Assembly (NCBI GenBank): GCA_023701135.1
Contig: JAMPXP010000001.1
Span: forward strand, 186,001 to 250,000
Direction of reading: 5' to 3'
DNA length: 64,000 bases
Origin: Desulfobacula sp.
Lineage (GTDB): Bacteria; Desulfobacterota; Desulfobacteria; Desulfobacterales; Desulfobacteraceae
Shown one piece after another: positions 33,425 to 41,769 of this stretch (position 1 is the stretch's first letter; each line of letters opens with the position of its first letter). The notes under the pieces are model-generated. The model saw only the letters and a program-made list of their open reading frames with translations, did not search any database and was not told the origin of the DNA. The position numbers and the translations under genes are program-made.

Positions 33425-36049
33425 ATGTATTCGTGTATGAAAGCACCCAGGACCATATATCTGAAAGATTATACACCACCGGCTTTTATTGTGGATACCA
33501 TTGATCTGACCTTTGATATCCGGGAAGATGAAACAATGGCAACCTCAAGGCTCCATGTCCGCAGGAACACGGATAGGGAGGATCAGAACACGGCCCTTGT
33601 TTTTGATAAGGGAGATTATGAAATCCTGTCCGTTATTGCCGACGGCTTGGTTCTTCTGCCGGGGGAATACAGGGCCGATGATGAGACCTTCACCCTTGCC
33701 AAGACCCCGGATACCTTTGAGTTGGAAATCACCACCCGTCTGAAACCGGCGGAGAATACCAGCCTGGAAGGCTTGTATGTATCGGGCGGGGTGCTCGTAA
33801 CCCAGTGCGAATCCCAGGGATTCAGAAAGATTACGCCTTTTCCGGACCGCCCGGATATCATGGCCGTGTATTCCTGCACCATCATTGCCGACAGGACCCG
33901 ATGCCCGGTCCTGCTTTCCAACGGCAACCTTGTCAAACATGGGGATCTTGAGGGGAACCGGCATTTTGTCCGGTGGGAAGATCCCTTTAAAAAACCCTGT
34001 TATCTGTTTGCCCTGGTGGCCGGCGACCTGGCCCATATCCGGGATGAGTTCAAAACCCGGTCGGGCAGAACGGTTGAGCTGAAAATTTATTCTGAAAAGG
34101 ACAATATCGACAAATGCGGCCATGCCATGACATCCTTGAAGCAGGCCATGCTATGGGATGAAAGACGGTTCGGTCTGGAATATGACCTGGATCTTTACCA
34201 GATTGTGGCCATCAATGATTTTAATGCCGGGGCCATGGAAAACAAAGGGTTGAATATCTTTAATTCCAAATTTGTTCTTGCCGACGCCAAGACGGCCACG
34301 GATGATGATTTCATGAATGTCCAGGCCGTTATCGGCCACGAATATTTTCACAACTGGACCGGCAACCGGGTGACCCTGAAGAACTGGTTCCAGTTGAGTC
34401 TGAAAGAAGGGCTTACGGTTTTCAGGGACCAGGAATTTTCATCGGACCTGAATTCCAGGGGGGTTGAAAGAATTACCAATGTCAGGAATCTGAGGGGGTC
34501 CCAGTTCCCGGAGGATGCAGGCCCCATGGCCCATCCGGTCATGCCCGGGTCCTATATCAAAATGGATAATTTTTATACCATGACGGTTTATGAAAAGGGC
34601 TCGGAATTGATCCGCATGATCCACCAGCTCCTGGGGGAAGAAAATTTTCAAAACGGCATGGGGCTTTATTTTGAGAGATTTGATGGAAAGGCCGTTACCA
34701 TAGAAGATTTTATAGGGGTCATGGAAGAGGCCGGGAAAAGGGACCTGAAGCAATTCAGATGGTGGTATTCCCAATCCGGAACCCCTGTTGTAAAAATTAC
34801 AAGACATTTTCATGAGAAATCAGGCCGGCTTGAAATCACCTTCACACAGAAAACCCAGCCGGATCGAAATCAGTCGGAAAAATGGTCCCTTCACATCCCG
34901 GTGGCCTTTGGTATCATGGATAAAACCGGGAAAGATATTACCCCGGATGGGAAAACCTTGCTTGAACTGACGGCTGAGACACAAACCTTTGTTTTCGACG
35001 GTATTCCGGAAAAGGCCCTACCCTCCTGTTTCAGGCAATTTTCCGCACCGGTAAAGATTGACACCGATTTTACCGATGAAGAGCTTGCCTCTCTCATGGC
35101 CCACGACACGGACGAGATCAATCGATGGGATTCCGCCCAGACTTTGTTTTATAAAGAAATCAAGCGAATCATCAAGGCCATTCAGGCCGGAGAGGATCTC
35201 TCTGTGTCCGAAAACCTCATCCTTGCCTTTGAAAAAACCCTGGCAGACGAAAGCCTGGACAGGTTCTTCATCTCCAAAATGCTTTCATTGCCTTCTGAAA
35301 TTGAAATCAAAGAGCATTTTGATCCTGTGGATGTGGATGCCGTTCATGGGGCAAGATTATTTTTGGAAAGGGAAATTGCAAAACAATTAAGGCATCATTT
35401 TTTGGAAGCGATGGATCTTTGCTCCAAGGCTGATCCCTTCAGCATCTCCCATGGGGCAATGGCGGACCGAAGCCTGAAAAATTTGAGTTTGTCTTATCTG
35501 GGGAGCTTAAAGGAGCAGGAGACAACCCGGCTTGTGCGTGATCATTTTGCCTCGGCAAAAAACATGACCGATGAGATTGCAGCCTTTAAAATCCTTGCCG
35601 ACATTGACCCGGATACCAAAGCCAACGCAGTGGAGCAGTTTTATGCCAAATGGCAACACGACAAACTGGTTCTGGACAAATGGTTTATGGTTCAGGCAGG
35701 ATCAAGTCTCCCAGATACCCTTGACAGGGTGAAAGCATTGGTTGATCACCCTGATTTTTCCATGAAAAATCCCAATAAGGTCAGGGCCCTGATCCATCTG
35801 TTTGCCATGCAGAATCATATCCGGTTCCATGGTATGGATGGGGCAGGATACCGGTTTATATCAGATCAGATCATTGGTCTGGATCAAATCAACCACCAGA
35901 TTGCCGCCAGGCTGGCGTCATGCTTTAATCACTGGAAAAAATATGACGGGGTCAGAAAAAGCTTAATGAAAAAGGAACTTGAACGGATAATGAATATCAA
36001 GTCCCTTTCCAAAAATGTCTATGAAATTGTGTCCAGGGCTCTGGAGTAA
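33425..36049 (+). CDS. pepN: Aminopeptidase N, M1 family
   Basis: The protein has 874 residues, the length of E. coli-type PepN. The exopeptidase motif GAMENKGLNIF (about residue 268), the zinc motif HEYFHNWTGNRVT (about 303) and the third zinc ligand Glu in LKEGLTVFRDQEF are all present. It trims N-terminal residues from peptides in the cytoplasm. AAGG lies 5 nt before the ATG; codon 5 is also ATG. There is no functional link to the neighbouring polysaccharide genes, and it is transcribed alone. Confidence 0.95.
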   Translation: MYSCMKAPRTIYLKDYTPPAFIVDTIDLTFDIREDETMATSRLHVRRNTDREDQNTALVFDKGDYEILSVIADGLVLLPGEYRADDETFTLAKTPDTFELEITTRLKPAENTSLEGLYVSGGVLVTQCESQGFRKITPFPDRPDIMAVYSCTIIADRTRCPVLLSNGNLVKHGDLEGNRHFVRWEDPFKKPCYLFALVAGDLAHIRDEFKTRSGRTVELKIYSEKDNIDKCGHAMTSLKQAMLWDERRFGLEYDLDLYQIVAINDFNAGAMENKGLNIFNSKFVLADAKTATDDDFMNVQAVIGHEYFHNWTGNRVTLKNWFQLSLKEGLTVFRDQEFSSDLNSRGVERITNVRNLRGSQFPEDAGPMAHPVMPGSYIKMDNFYTMTVYEKGSELIRMIHQLLGEENFQNGMGLYFERFDGKAVTIEDFIGVMEEAGKRDLKQFRWWYSQSGTPVVKITRHFHEKSGRLEITFTQKTQPDRNQSEKWSLHIPVAFGIMDKTGKDITPDGKTLLELTAETQTFVFDGIPEKALPSCFRQFSAPVKIDTDFTDEELASLMAHDTDEINRWDSAQTLFYKEIKRIIKAIQAGEDLSVSENLILAFEKTLADESLDRFFISKMLSLPSEIEIKEHFDPVDVDAVHGARLFLEREIAKQLRHHFLEAMDLCSKADPFSISHGAMADRSLKNLSLSYLGSLKEQETTRLVRDHFASAKNMTDEIAAFKILADIDPDTKANAVEQFYAKWQHDKLVLDKWFMVQAGSSLPDTLDRVKALVDHPDFSMKNPNKVRALIHLFAMQNHIRFHGMDGAGYRFISDQIIGLDQINHQIAARLASCFNHWKKYDGVRKSLMKKELERIMNIKSLSKNVYEIVSRALE

Positions 36050-36064
36050 AGCAATTTCTCAGTT

Positions 36065-36478
36065 TTAAAGTTTTGAAAAAATATGCCTGAGAAAAACCTC
36101 AAGATCATTGATATCTTTTTTTGATATTTCATAAACCCTATCCAGCTTCAGATTGACATATTCATGCACGATCAGATTTCGAAATCCCACGGCCCGGACC
36201 ATTTTTTCCGTGATGTCCCGTGTGAGATATCCATTTTCTTCCAGCGTATAAAACATTTCATTTGTGCTGCCCGGGATACCCAGGTCTTCATCACTGATAA
36301 TATGGGCTGCGATATCAAAGCAGTTTTGAACCGCAAGCTGGATATTGAATAAAAGAATATCCTGATAATCGGGATTATTCTGAAATGTCTGAAAATCCTT
36401 AAGCGGTAGATCCTTTATCCGTTTGATATGCTTTCGAACGGCGCTGGATTTGGCCAGGATAATATCTTTATCCACCAT
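36065..36478 (-). CDS. hepT: HepT-like (HEPN) toxin, pair 2
   Basis: The protein has 137 residues, helical, DUF86/HepT family, with the RX4HXY motif RNLIVHEY near residue 116. It overlaps the upstream mntA-like gene by 11 nt. Sequence similarity to pair 1 is limited to the motif, so the two pairs are not a recent duplication. It ends 15 nt from the convergent pepN stop. Confidence 0.87.
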   Translation of the reverse strand: MVDKDIILAKSSAVRKHIKRIKDLPLKDFQTFQNNPDYQDILLFNIQLAVQNCFDIAAHIISDEDLGIPGSTNEMFYTLEENGYLTRDITEKMVRAVGFRNLIVHEYVNLKLDRVYEISKKDINDLEVFLRHIFSKL

Positions 36479-36875
36479 GCTCGGTTTCCATTATATTCCT
36501 GATAAAATGATGCTGGATATGCTTCAGATAGAATTCAAAATCCGAATAGACCATAAAGGCTTTGATCTTGAAAATTTTTTCAAATTTCATGTTCTGGTTG
36601 AGTATGGGTTTTCCCTTTTTATAAATTTGATTCAGAAGCATTTCCCCTGCGGTGTTCATCACTATGATATCAATGTCTTTTCGTAAGATCCGCCCAAGTT
36701 CCGACATATATTTTTCTTTCAGGGATTCGGCGGATTCAACCCTTGAATGTTCAAAAAGAACGGCAAGATCGATATCACTCGTTTCTGTAAATTTTCCAGA
36801 GGCAAAAGATCCAAATAGATATACAGCGGCTATTTCTTTTTTGCCTCTGAAATAATTTTGAATTTTACCTTCCAA
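36468..36875 (-). CDS. mntA: MntA-like nucleotidyltransferase antitoxin, pair 2
   Basis: The protein has 135 residues with the GS-X10-DXD motif in YLFGSFASGKFTETSDIDLA (residues 19-37). It forms a toxin-antitoxin module with the overlapping hepT. It lies 2 nt after the WbpA-type gene, so the pair may be transcribed from the sugar-gene promoter. Confidence 0.87.
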   Translation of the reverse strand: MEGKIQNYFRGKKEIAAVYLFGSFASGKFTETSDIDLAVLFEHSRVESAESLKEKYMSELGRILRKDIDIIVMNTAGEMLLNQIYKKGKPILNQNMKFEKIFKIKAFMVYSDFEFYLKHIQHHFIRNIMETEHGG

Positions 36876-36877
36876 TA

Positions 36878-38167
36878 TTATAACCGCCAGAAATTGACTC
36901 CGGATGCTTTGGCATCTTCGGGATTAAACACCGATTTGACGTCTATGAGGCAGCCGCCGGGAGCCAGCATGCCCTTGAATTCCGAAAAACTTTTTTCAAG
37001 ATAGGCCCTATGGGGTACGGCCAGGATAATCGCGGACAAGCCCTTGAGATCTTCCCAGTTGCACAGGTTGACATTATAATAGGCCAGGGCATCTTCGGGA
37101 TCGGAAATGGCATCGTGGACCAGCACTTCCGTCCCATAGGAATGAAGCTCTTCAATGATATCCACCACCCGGGTATTTCTTAAATCCGGGCAGTCCTCTT
37201 TGAAGGTCAGACCGAGAACCCCTATCTTTGCCCCTTTGATGCTCATGCCCTGGTTGATCATCATTTTAACGGTTTTTTCCACCACAAACCGGCCCATATT
37301 GTCATTGATTCTCCGGCCGGATAAAATAATCTGGGGATGATAGCCTTCGGATTCCGCCTTAAAGGTCAGATAATAGGGATCAACCCCGATGCAGTGGCCT
37401 CCCACCAGGCCGGGTTTGAAGGGGAGGAAATTCCATTTGGTGCCGGCCGCCTCCAGGACATTTTTGGTATCGATCCCCAATTTGTCAAAAATCAGGGCCA
37501 GTTCATTCATGAGGGCAATATTCAAATCCCTCTGGGTATTTTCAATGACCTTGGCCGCTTCGGCCTCTTTGATGGTCCGGGTCCGATGGACACCGGCCGT
37601 GACAATGCTTTCATAAAGATCCGCTACTTTGTCACAGGTTTCCGTATCATCCCCTGAAACCACTTTGACGATTTTCGACAGGGTGTGTTCTTTGTCTCCG
37701 GGATTAATCCGTTCAGGAGAATATCCCACATGAAAATCTTTCTTCCACTGGTATCCGGATTCTTTTTCCAGAATCGGCACGCAGACATCTTCCGTCACAC
37801 CGGGATATACCGTGGATTCAAATATCACAATGGCCCCTTTTTTCATATATTTACCGGCGGTTGTGGAGGAACTGACCATGTATTTCAAATCCGGGCGCCG
37901 GGCTCTGTCGATGGGTGTGGGAACGGCCACAATGATATAATCTGCATCGGAAATTTGGGATGGGTCTGAGGTGGGATAGAAAAATGCGGCCCTCTCAAAC
38001 TCGTCCTTTGACACTTCTCCTGTGGGGTCTTGCTGTTTTTTACAATTTTCAATGATCTTTTCCTTCAGGTCCAGACCTGTGGTGTGAAATTTTGCACCAA
38101 AATGAACAGCCAGCGGCAGCCCCACATAACCCAGCCCAATAACGGCAATTTTTGAATTCTTGTCCAT
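36878..38167 (-). CDS. wbpA: WbpA-like UDP-GlcNAc 6-dehydrogenase
   Basis: The protein has 429 residues and belongs to the nucleotide-sugar dehydrogenase family. KIAVIGLGYVGLPLAVHFGA is the NAD site, YSPERINPGDKEH and VIENTQRDLNIALMNELA are subfamily motifs, and GLVGGHCIGVDPYYLT carries the catalytic Cys. It resembles Pseudomonas WbpA over its whole length. It makes UDP-GlcNAc-uronate, the substrate for the WbpB/E/D/I set at 11-15 kb. It lies 20 nt downstream of the 4-epimerase gene. Confidence 0.9.
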   Translation of the reverse strand: MDKNSKIAVIGLGYVGLPLAVHFGAKFHTTGLDLKEKIIENCKKQQDPTGEVSKDEFERAAFFYPTSDPSQISDADYIIVAVPTPIDRARRPDLKYMVSSSTTAGKYMKKGAIVIFESTVYPGVTEDVCVPILEKESGYQWKKDFHVGYSPERINPGDKEHTLSKIVKVVSGDDTETCDKVADLYESIVTAGVHRTRTIKEAEAAKVIENTQRDLNIALMNELALIFDKLGIDTKNVLEAAGTKWNFLPFKPGLVGGHCIGVDPYYLTFKAESEGYHPQIILSGRRINDNMGRFVVEKTVKMMINQGMSIKGAKIGVLGLTFKEDCPDLRNTRVVDIIEELHSYGTEVLVHDAISDPEDALAYYNVNLCNWEDLKGLSAIILAVPHRAYLEKSFSEFKGMLAPGGCLIDVKSVFNPEDAKASGVNFWRL

Positions 38168-38187
38168 GGAATCCTTCTCCGGTTCTT

Positions 38188-39192
38188 TTATTTGTAATAG
38201 TCTCTGTACCAGTCAATAAAATTTTGAATTCCTTCAACAATAGGGGTTGAAGGTTTAAAACCCGTATCTTTGATCAAATCATTCACATCGGCATAGGTGG
38301 CCGGAACATCCCCAGCCTGTAAGGGCAGATATTCCTTGAGCGCCTTTTTTCCGATGGCCTTTTCAATGGCCTCCACAAATTCCATGAGGGCAACGGGCTG
38401 GTTATTCCCGATATTATAAAGTTTATAGGGAACACAGCTTGCGGAGGGGTTGGGCCTGTCCGAGGACCATTCCGGATCAGCCTTTGGCACTGTATTCATG
38501 ACCCTGACAACCCCTTCGACAATATCGTCAATATAGGTGAAATCCCTTTGCATATTTCCGTTGTTGAATACCTTGATGGGCTCACCGGCCAAAATGGCCT
38601 TGGTAAAAAGGAAAAGGGCCATGTCCGGCCTGCCCCAGGGCCCATAGACCGTAAAAAACCGCAGACCTGTGGTGGGCAGGTTATATAAATAGCTGTAGGT
38701 ATGGGCCATGAGTTCATTGGCCTTTTTTGAGGCGGCGTAAAGGCTGATGGGATGGTCCACATTGTGGCGGACCGAAAACGGCATGGCGGTGTTCAGGCCG
38801 TAGACAGAGCTGCTGGAGGCATATACCAGGTGTTTGACCCTGGAATGCCGGCATCCTTCCAGGATATTCCCGAAACCGACCAGGTTGCTGTCAATATAGG
38901 ACCCCGGATTTTCAATGCTGTATCTGACCCCTGCCTGGGCCGCGAGGTTAACGACATAATCAAAGGAATGAGTTGAAAATAATTGTTTTATGGCTTCACG
39001 GTCGGCCAGGTCCATCCGCTGAAATTCGAATCCGGAATTTTTTTCAACGATCGAAAGCCTGTTTTTCTTCAGGTTAACATCATAATAGTCATTTAAATTA
39101 TCCAGGCCGCAAACCTCATGGCCGTCTTTGAGCAGGCGACGTGTCAGAGTGGATCCGATAAACCCTGCCGCTCCGGTTACAAGAATTTTCAT
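38188..39192 (-). CDS. UDP-glucuronate 4-epimerase-like NAD-dependent epimerase
   Basis: The protein has 334 residues and belongs to the extended short-chain dehydrogenase family: MKILVTGAAGFIGSTL at the NAD site, SSSVYGLN, and the catalytic Tyr-x3-Lys in YAASKKANELMAH. RFFTVYGPWGRPDMALF and DFTYIDDIVEGVVR are typical of UDP-glucuronate 4-epimerases. It would convert the UDP-glucuronate made by Ugd into UDP-galacturonate. It is paired with wbpA downstream. Confidence 0.88.
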   Translation of the reverse strand: MKILVTGAAGFIGSTLTRRLLKDGHEVCGLDNLNDYYDVNLKKNRLSIVEKNSGFEFQRMDLADREAIKQLFSTHSFDYVVNLAAQAGVRYSIENPGSYIDSNLVGFGNILEGCRHSRVKHLVYASSSSVYGLNTAMPFSVRHNVDHPISLYAASKKANELMAHTYSYLYNLPTTGLRFFTVYGPWGRPDMALFLFTKAILAGEPIKVFNNGNMQRDFTYIDDIVEGVVRVMNTVPKADPEWSSDRPNPSASCVPYKLYNIGNNQPVALMEFVEAIEKAIGKKALKEYLPLQAGDVPATYADVNDLIKDTGFKPSTPIVEGIQNFIDWYRDYYK

Positions 39193-39366
39193 AGCATTTC
39201 CTCAAGGCAATAGTGTGATTATACAAGCGTGTTTCAATCTCAACCGGTTTAACACAAATGCGTCCCTTAAGACAATGGAAATTCCTATAAAATTTTCTTT
39301 CCGGATACAAATTAAGAGGAAATTGTATTCGTGCAAAAGGATCGGCAATGATGATGCGCTGAAACG

Positions 39367-39576
39367 CTAGGGCAGGTCAGAATAGATTGGGGCGCTGCTC
39401 CATTTACTGATCCTCTCCCAGCCAAACCTGTCTTCCCATCCCTTTCTTCTGTCTTTAAAGGTTTGTCTATTTTGGGTACTGGGATATCCGGGTCCGATAT
39501 CAAGTATTCGCCTGTCCACCGGCGACCTTCTGTCCACAGGTGATCTTTTGGCAAATACGGTTTTTAATTGAGGCAT
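39367..39576 (-). CDS. Small conserved basic protein with RRSPVDRR repeats
   Basis: The protein has 69 residues from the ATG at 39576, chosen because GGGAGGG lies 3 nt before it. It is rich in Arg/Asp, with a direct repeat SPVDRRSPVDRR and a C-terminal KGWEDRFGWERISKWSS. I recall similar short proteins (DRR-rich, ending GWERISKW) in other deltaproteobacteria, but no function is known to me. It has no signal peptide or membrane segment. It lies upstream of the epimerase gene with a 174-bp gap. Confidence 0.7.
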   Translation of the reverse strand: MPQLKTVFAKRSPVDRRSPVDRRILDIGPGYPSTQNRQTFKDRRKGWEDRFGWERISKWSSAPIYSDLP

Positions 39577-39720
39577 GTTCCCTCCCTTACAAATAAAATT
39601 ACGGGTTAACGGCAACATTCAAGGTGAAAACAGGCTTATGTTATGGAATCCATATGAGATAGCAATTATGGATCATTATATGAAAATATGAAAAATTGTC
39701 AAAATATTTTTAAGAAAATC

Positions 39721-40095
39721 CTAGGGAAATACCAATTTTTCAAGAATAAGACCCCAGAAATGATCTGATTCAGATGAAAAAAACCATCCCAGGTGAGTGG
39801 CGCATTGGCTGCAGATGCAGGTTTGCCAGGAATACCCGATAAACCAGGAAAATTCAGCAGAAGGATTTGAAACCGGACGGCACCCCATGGCCTCGGAAAA
39901 GCATCCGATTTCAAATACATAGCCATGGGGATTGGCAAATATATGTCTGAAACCATCATGGATAAGGATTTGTTTGGACGGAGTGGTTATGGGGTGGCTG
40001 CAAAAGGCGCAAACAATGATTTCATCTTCTTTTGAATCTGTTTTTGTTTCCGCAACGGATAAATAATCCAATGATTCTTTGCAGACGATGTCCAT
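39721..40095 (-). CDS. CULT-domain (cereblon-like) zinc protein
   Basis: The protein has 124 residues. Two CxxC knuckles are visible, CAFC near residue 29 and CSQC near residue 98, with HLGWFF following the second, plus FANPHGYVFEIGCF and FIGYSWQTCICSQC. This is the pattern of the beta-tent CULT domain known from cereblon and short bacterial proteins. Bacterial members are single-domain and bind uracil- or glutarimide-like ligands through Trp residues; their natural role is unclear. It lies 20 nt after the EI24-like gene. Confidence 0.75.
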   Translation of the reverse strand: MDIVCKESLDYLSVAETKTDSKEDEIIVCAFCSHPITTPSKQILIHDGFRHIFANPHGYVFEIGCFSEAMGCRPVSNPSAEFSWFIGYSWQTCICSQCATHLGWFFSSESDHFWGLILEKLVFP

Positions 40096-40115
40096 AGGCT
40101 GTTTTTTATAAACCC

Positions 40116-40832
40116 TCAGCGGCCCTCCCTTTCGATAAACGAAAGGGTTGCCCCAACCGGGGCAAAGGATAAAAATACAATATTGAGTCCCGGGATAAGG
40201 AACAAAAGGCCAAAGCCGATATGAAACATGAGATTCTTTTTCAAAAATCCGATCCGGGTTTTAAACGGATACAGCCGCCTGGCCGGCACAAGGTCGGTAT
40301 TGTCCCAGGCCAAAAACACGGATGCTGCAATGGACGAAATAAAAATGATCAGGGGGCTCAAAGGGGTGAACAGTCCTATCAGCATGATAAAAAGGGTGAC
40401 GATCACAGGGATGACGGCCCTTGGTATTTCCTGTTTCACCAGATGGATAAAAAAACCAAACCATGATCCCGGGTTGGGGTCCACCTCTTTTCCCATCACC
40501 ATGGATTCTGTAATCCTGGACATATAATCCATGATAAAGACACAGAACAATATCTGAGACACCAGATAGGCCATCACCATGGCAGCGGCGGCAAGGCCCA
40601 TGGAAAGAAGATAGGATACGGCTTTCCACACATAGATCAACCAACCTGAATCCGGTTTTGTCCAGATGGCCGTTAAAATTTCATCATGCCAGTAAAACAC
40701 AAGGCCGGACAGGACCAAGGTTAAAAGCAATACCAGAACGAATCTTAAAATCCCAAGCAGCAGAAGTTTTGGGGTTTTTAAAGCCAGGCTCACCCCTTTT
40801 ATATTGTATTTTATGCCCTCGTAGAGATCCAT
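40116..40832 (-). CDS. EI24/CysZ-like membrane protein
   Basis: The protein has 238 residues with four main hydrophobic stretches (about residues 22-47, 68-100, 130-170 and 205-230). MDLYEGIKYNIKGVSLALKTPKLL and the C-terminal PGLNIVFLSFAPVGATL fit the EI24 domain family, which contains the sulfate transporter CysZ. Whether it moves sulfate is not shown; in a sulfate reducer that is a fair but unproven guess. It is co-directional with the CULT gene. Confidence 0.7.
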   Translation of the reverse strand: MDLYEGIKYNIKGVSLALKTPKLLLLGILRFVLVLLLTLVLSGLVFYWHDEILTAIWTKPDSGWLIYVWKAVSYLLSMGLAAAAMVMAYLVSQILFCVFIMDYMSRITESMVMGKEVDPNPGSWFGFFIHLVKQEIPRAVIPVIVTLFIMLIGLFTPLSPLIIFISSIAASVFLAWDNTDLVPARRLYPFKTRIGFLKKNLMFHIGFGLLFLIPGLNIVFLSFAPVGATLSFIEREGR

Positions 40833-40923
40833 AATTGATTTTCTTTCTTTTCATCGGTGTTGTTAAATCATAGTATCTGTACTATACAAATACGAATTTT
40901 TCAACTTTATGGAGGAGGGATGG

Positions 40924-41769
40924 ATGAAAATTTATTATGTTGATGGAAAATTTGTTCCTTCCGATCAGGCCGTTATCCCGGTGGACGATCTTGCCGTACT
41001 GAGGGGATATGGGGTTTGCGATATCATGCGGACCTATAACGGCAAACCTTATTTCCTCAAGGATCATATTCATCGCCTGGTCAATTCCGCCGGGGAAATC
41101 GGCCTGTCATTGCCATGGCAGACCAGGGAAATCACAGATATTGTCATGGAAACCTTAAACCGGAATCAGATCACGGATGAGGCCAATATCAGAATTGTCA
41201 TCACCGGCGGCTCAAGCCCTGACTTTTTTCACCCCCAGGGGAAACCCAGGATGATTGTCATGGTAACGGATTTAAAAAAACTGCCGGATTCCTGGTACCG
41301 GGACGGTGTAAAGGTGATCACCTATCCGCTTGAACGAAGCCTGCCCGGTGCCAAGGTGATTTCCTATATACCGGCTGCCCTGGCCTTGAAAAAGGCAGGG
41401 GAAACCCATGCGGTTGAAGCCATTTATATTAACCGGAAAATGGAGGCCCTGGAGGGAACCACAAGCAATTTATTCGCATTTTTCGGCAATACTCTTGTGA
41501 CACCCAAAGAAGGGGTTTTGAAAGGCATTACACGGCAGGCTATTCTGGCCATTGCGCAAAACCTGTATCAAAACGAGGAAAAGCCCATCCCCCTGGATCA
41601 TCTTCTGGATGCAGACGAGGTTTTTATCAGCGGAACCAATAAATGTATCGTGCCCGTCATTCAGATTGACGACAAAACCATTCGTGACGGAAAACCGGGT
41701 CTCCGGACAAAAAAGCTGATGGATGCCCTGGAAAAAAATGCCCTTGAATTCATCCGGTCACCCTCATAA
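40924..41769 (+). CDS. Class IV aminotransferase (branched-chain or D-amino-acid type)
   Basis: The protein has 281 residues from the ATG at 40924, chosen because AGGAGG lies 5 nt upstream; the frame also opens at 40909. It has fold-type IV motifs: YVDGKFVPSDQAVIPVDDLAVLRG at the start, the PLP lysine in SYIPAALALKKAGE, then MEALEGTTSNLFAF and GVLKGITRQAIL. The subfamily (BCAT, D-Ala or aminodeoxychorismate lyase) cannot be settled by eye. Its stop overlaps the convergent cyclase stop by 6 nt. Confidence 0.85.
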   Translation: MKIYYVDGKFVPSDQAVIPVDDLAVLRGYGVCDIMRTYNGKPYFLKDHIHRLVNSAGEIGLSLPWQTREITDIVMETLNRNQITDEANIRIVITGGSSPDFFHPQGKPRMIVMVTDLKKLPDSWYRDGVKVITYPLERSLPGAKVISYIPAALALKKAGETHAVEAIYINRKMEALEGTTSNLFAFFGNTLVTPKEGVLKGITRQAILAIAQNLYQNEEKPIPLDHLLDADEVFISGTNKCIVPVIQIDDKTIRDGKPGLRTKKLMDALEKNALEFIRSPS

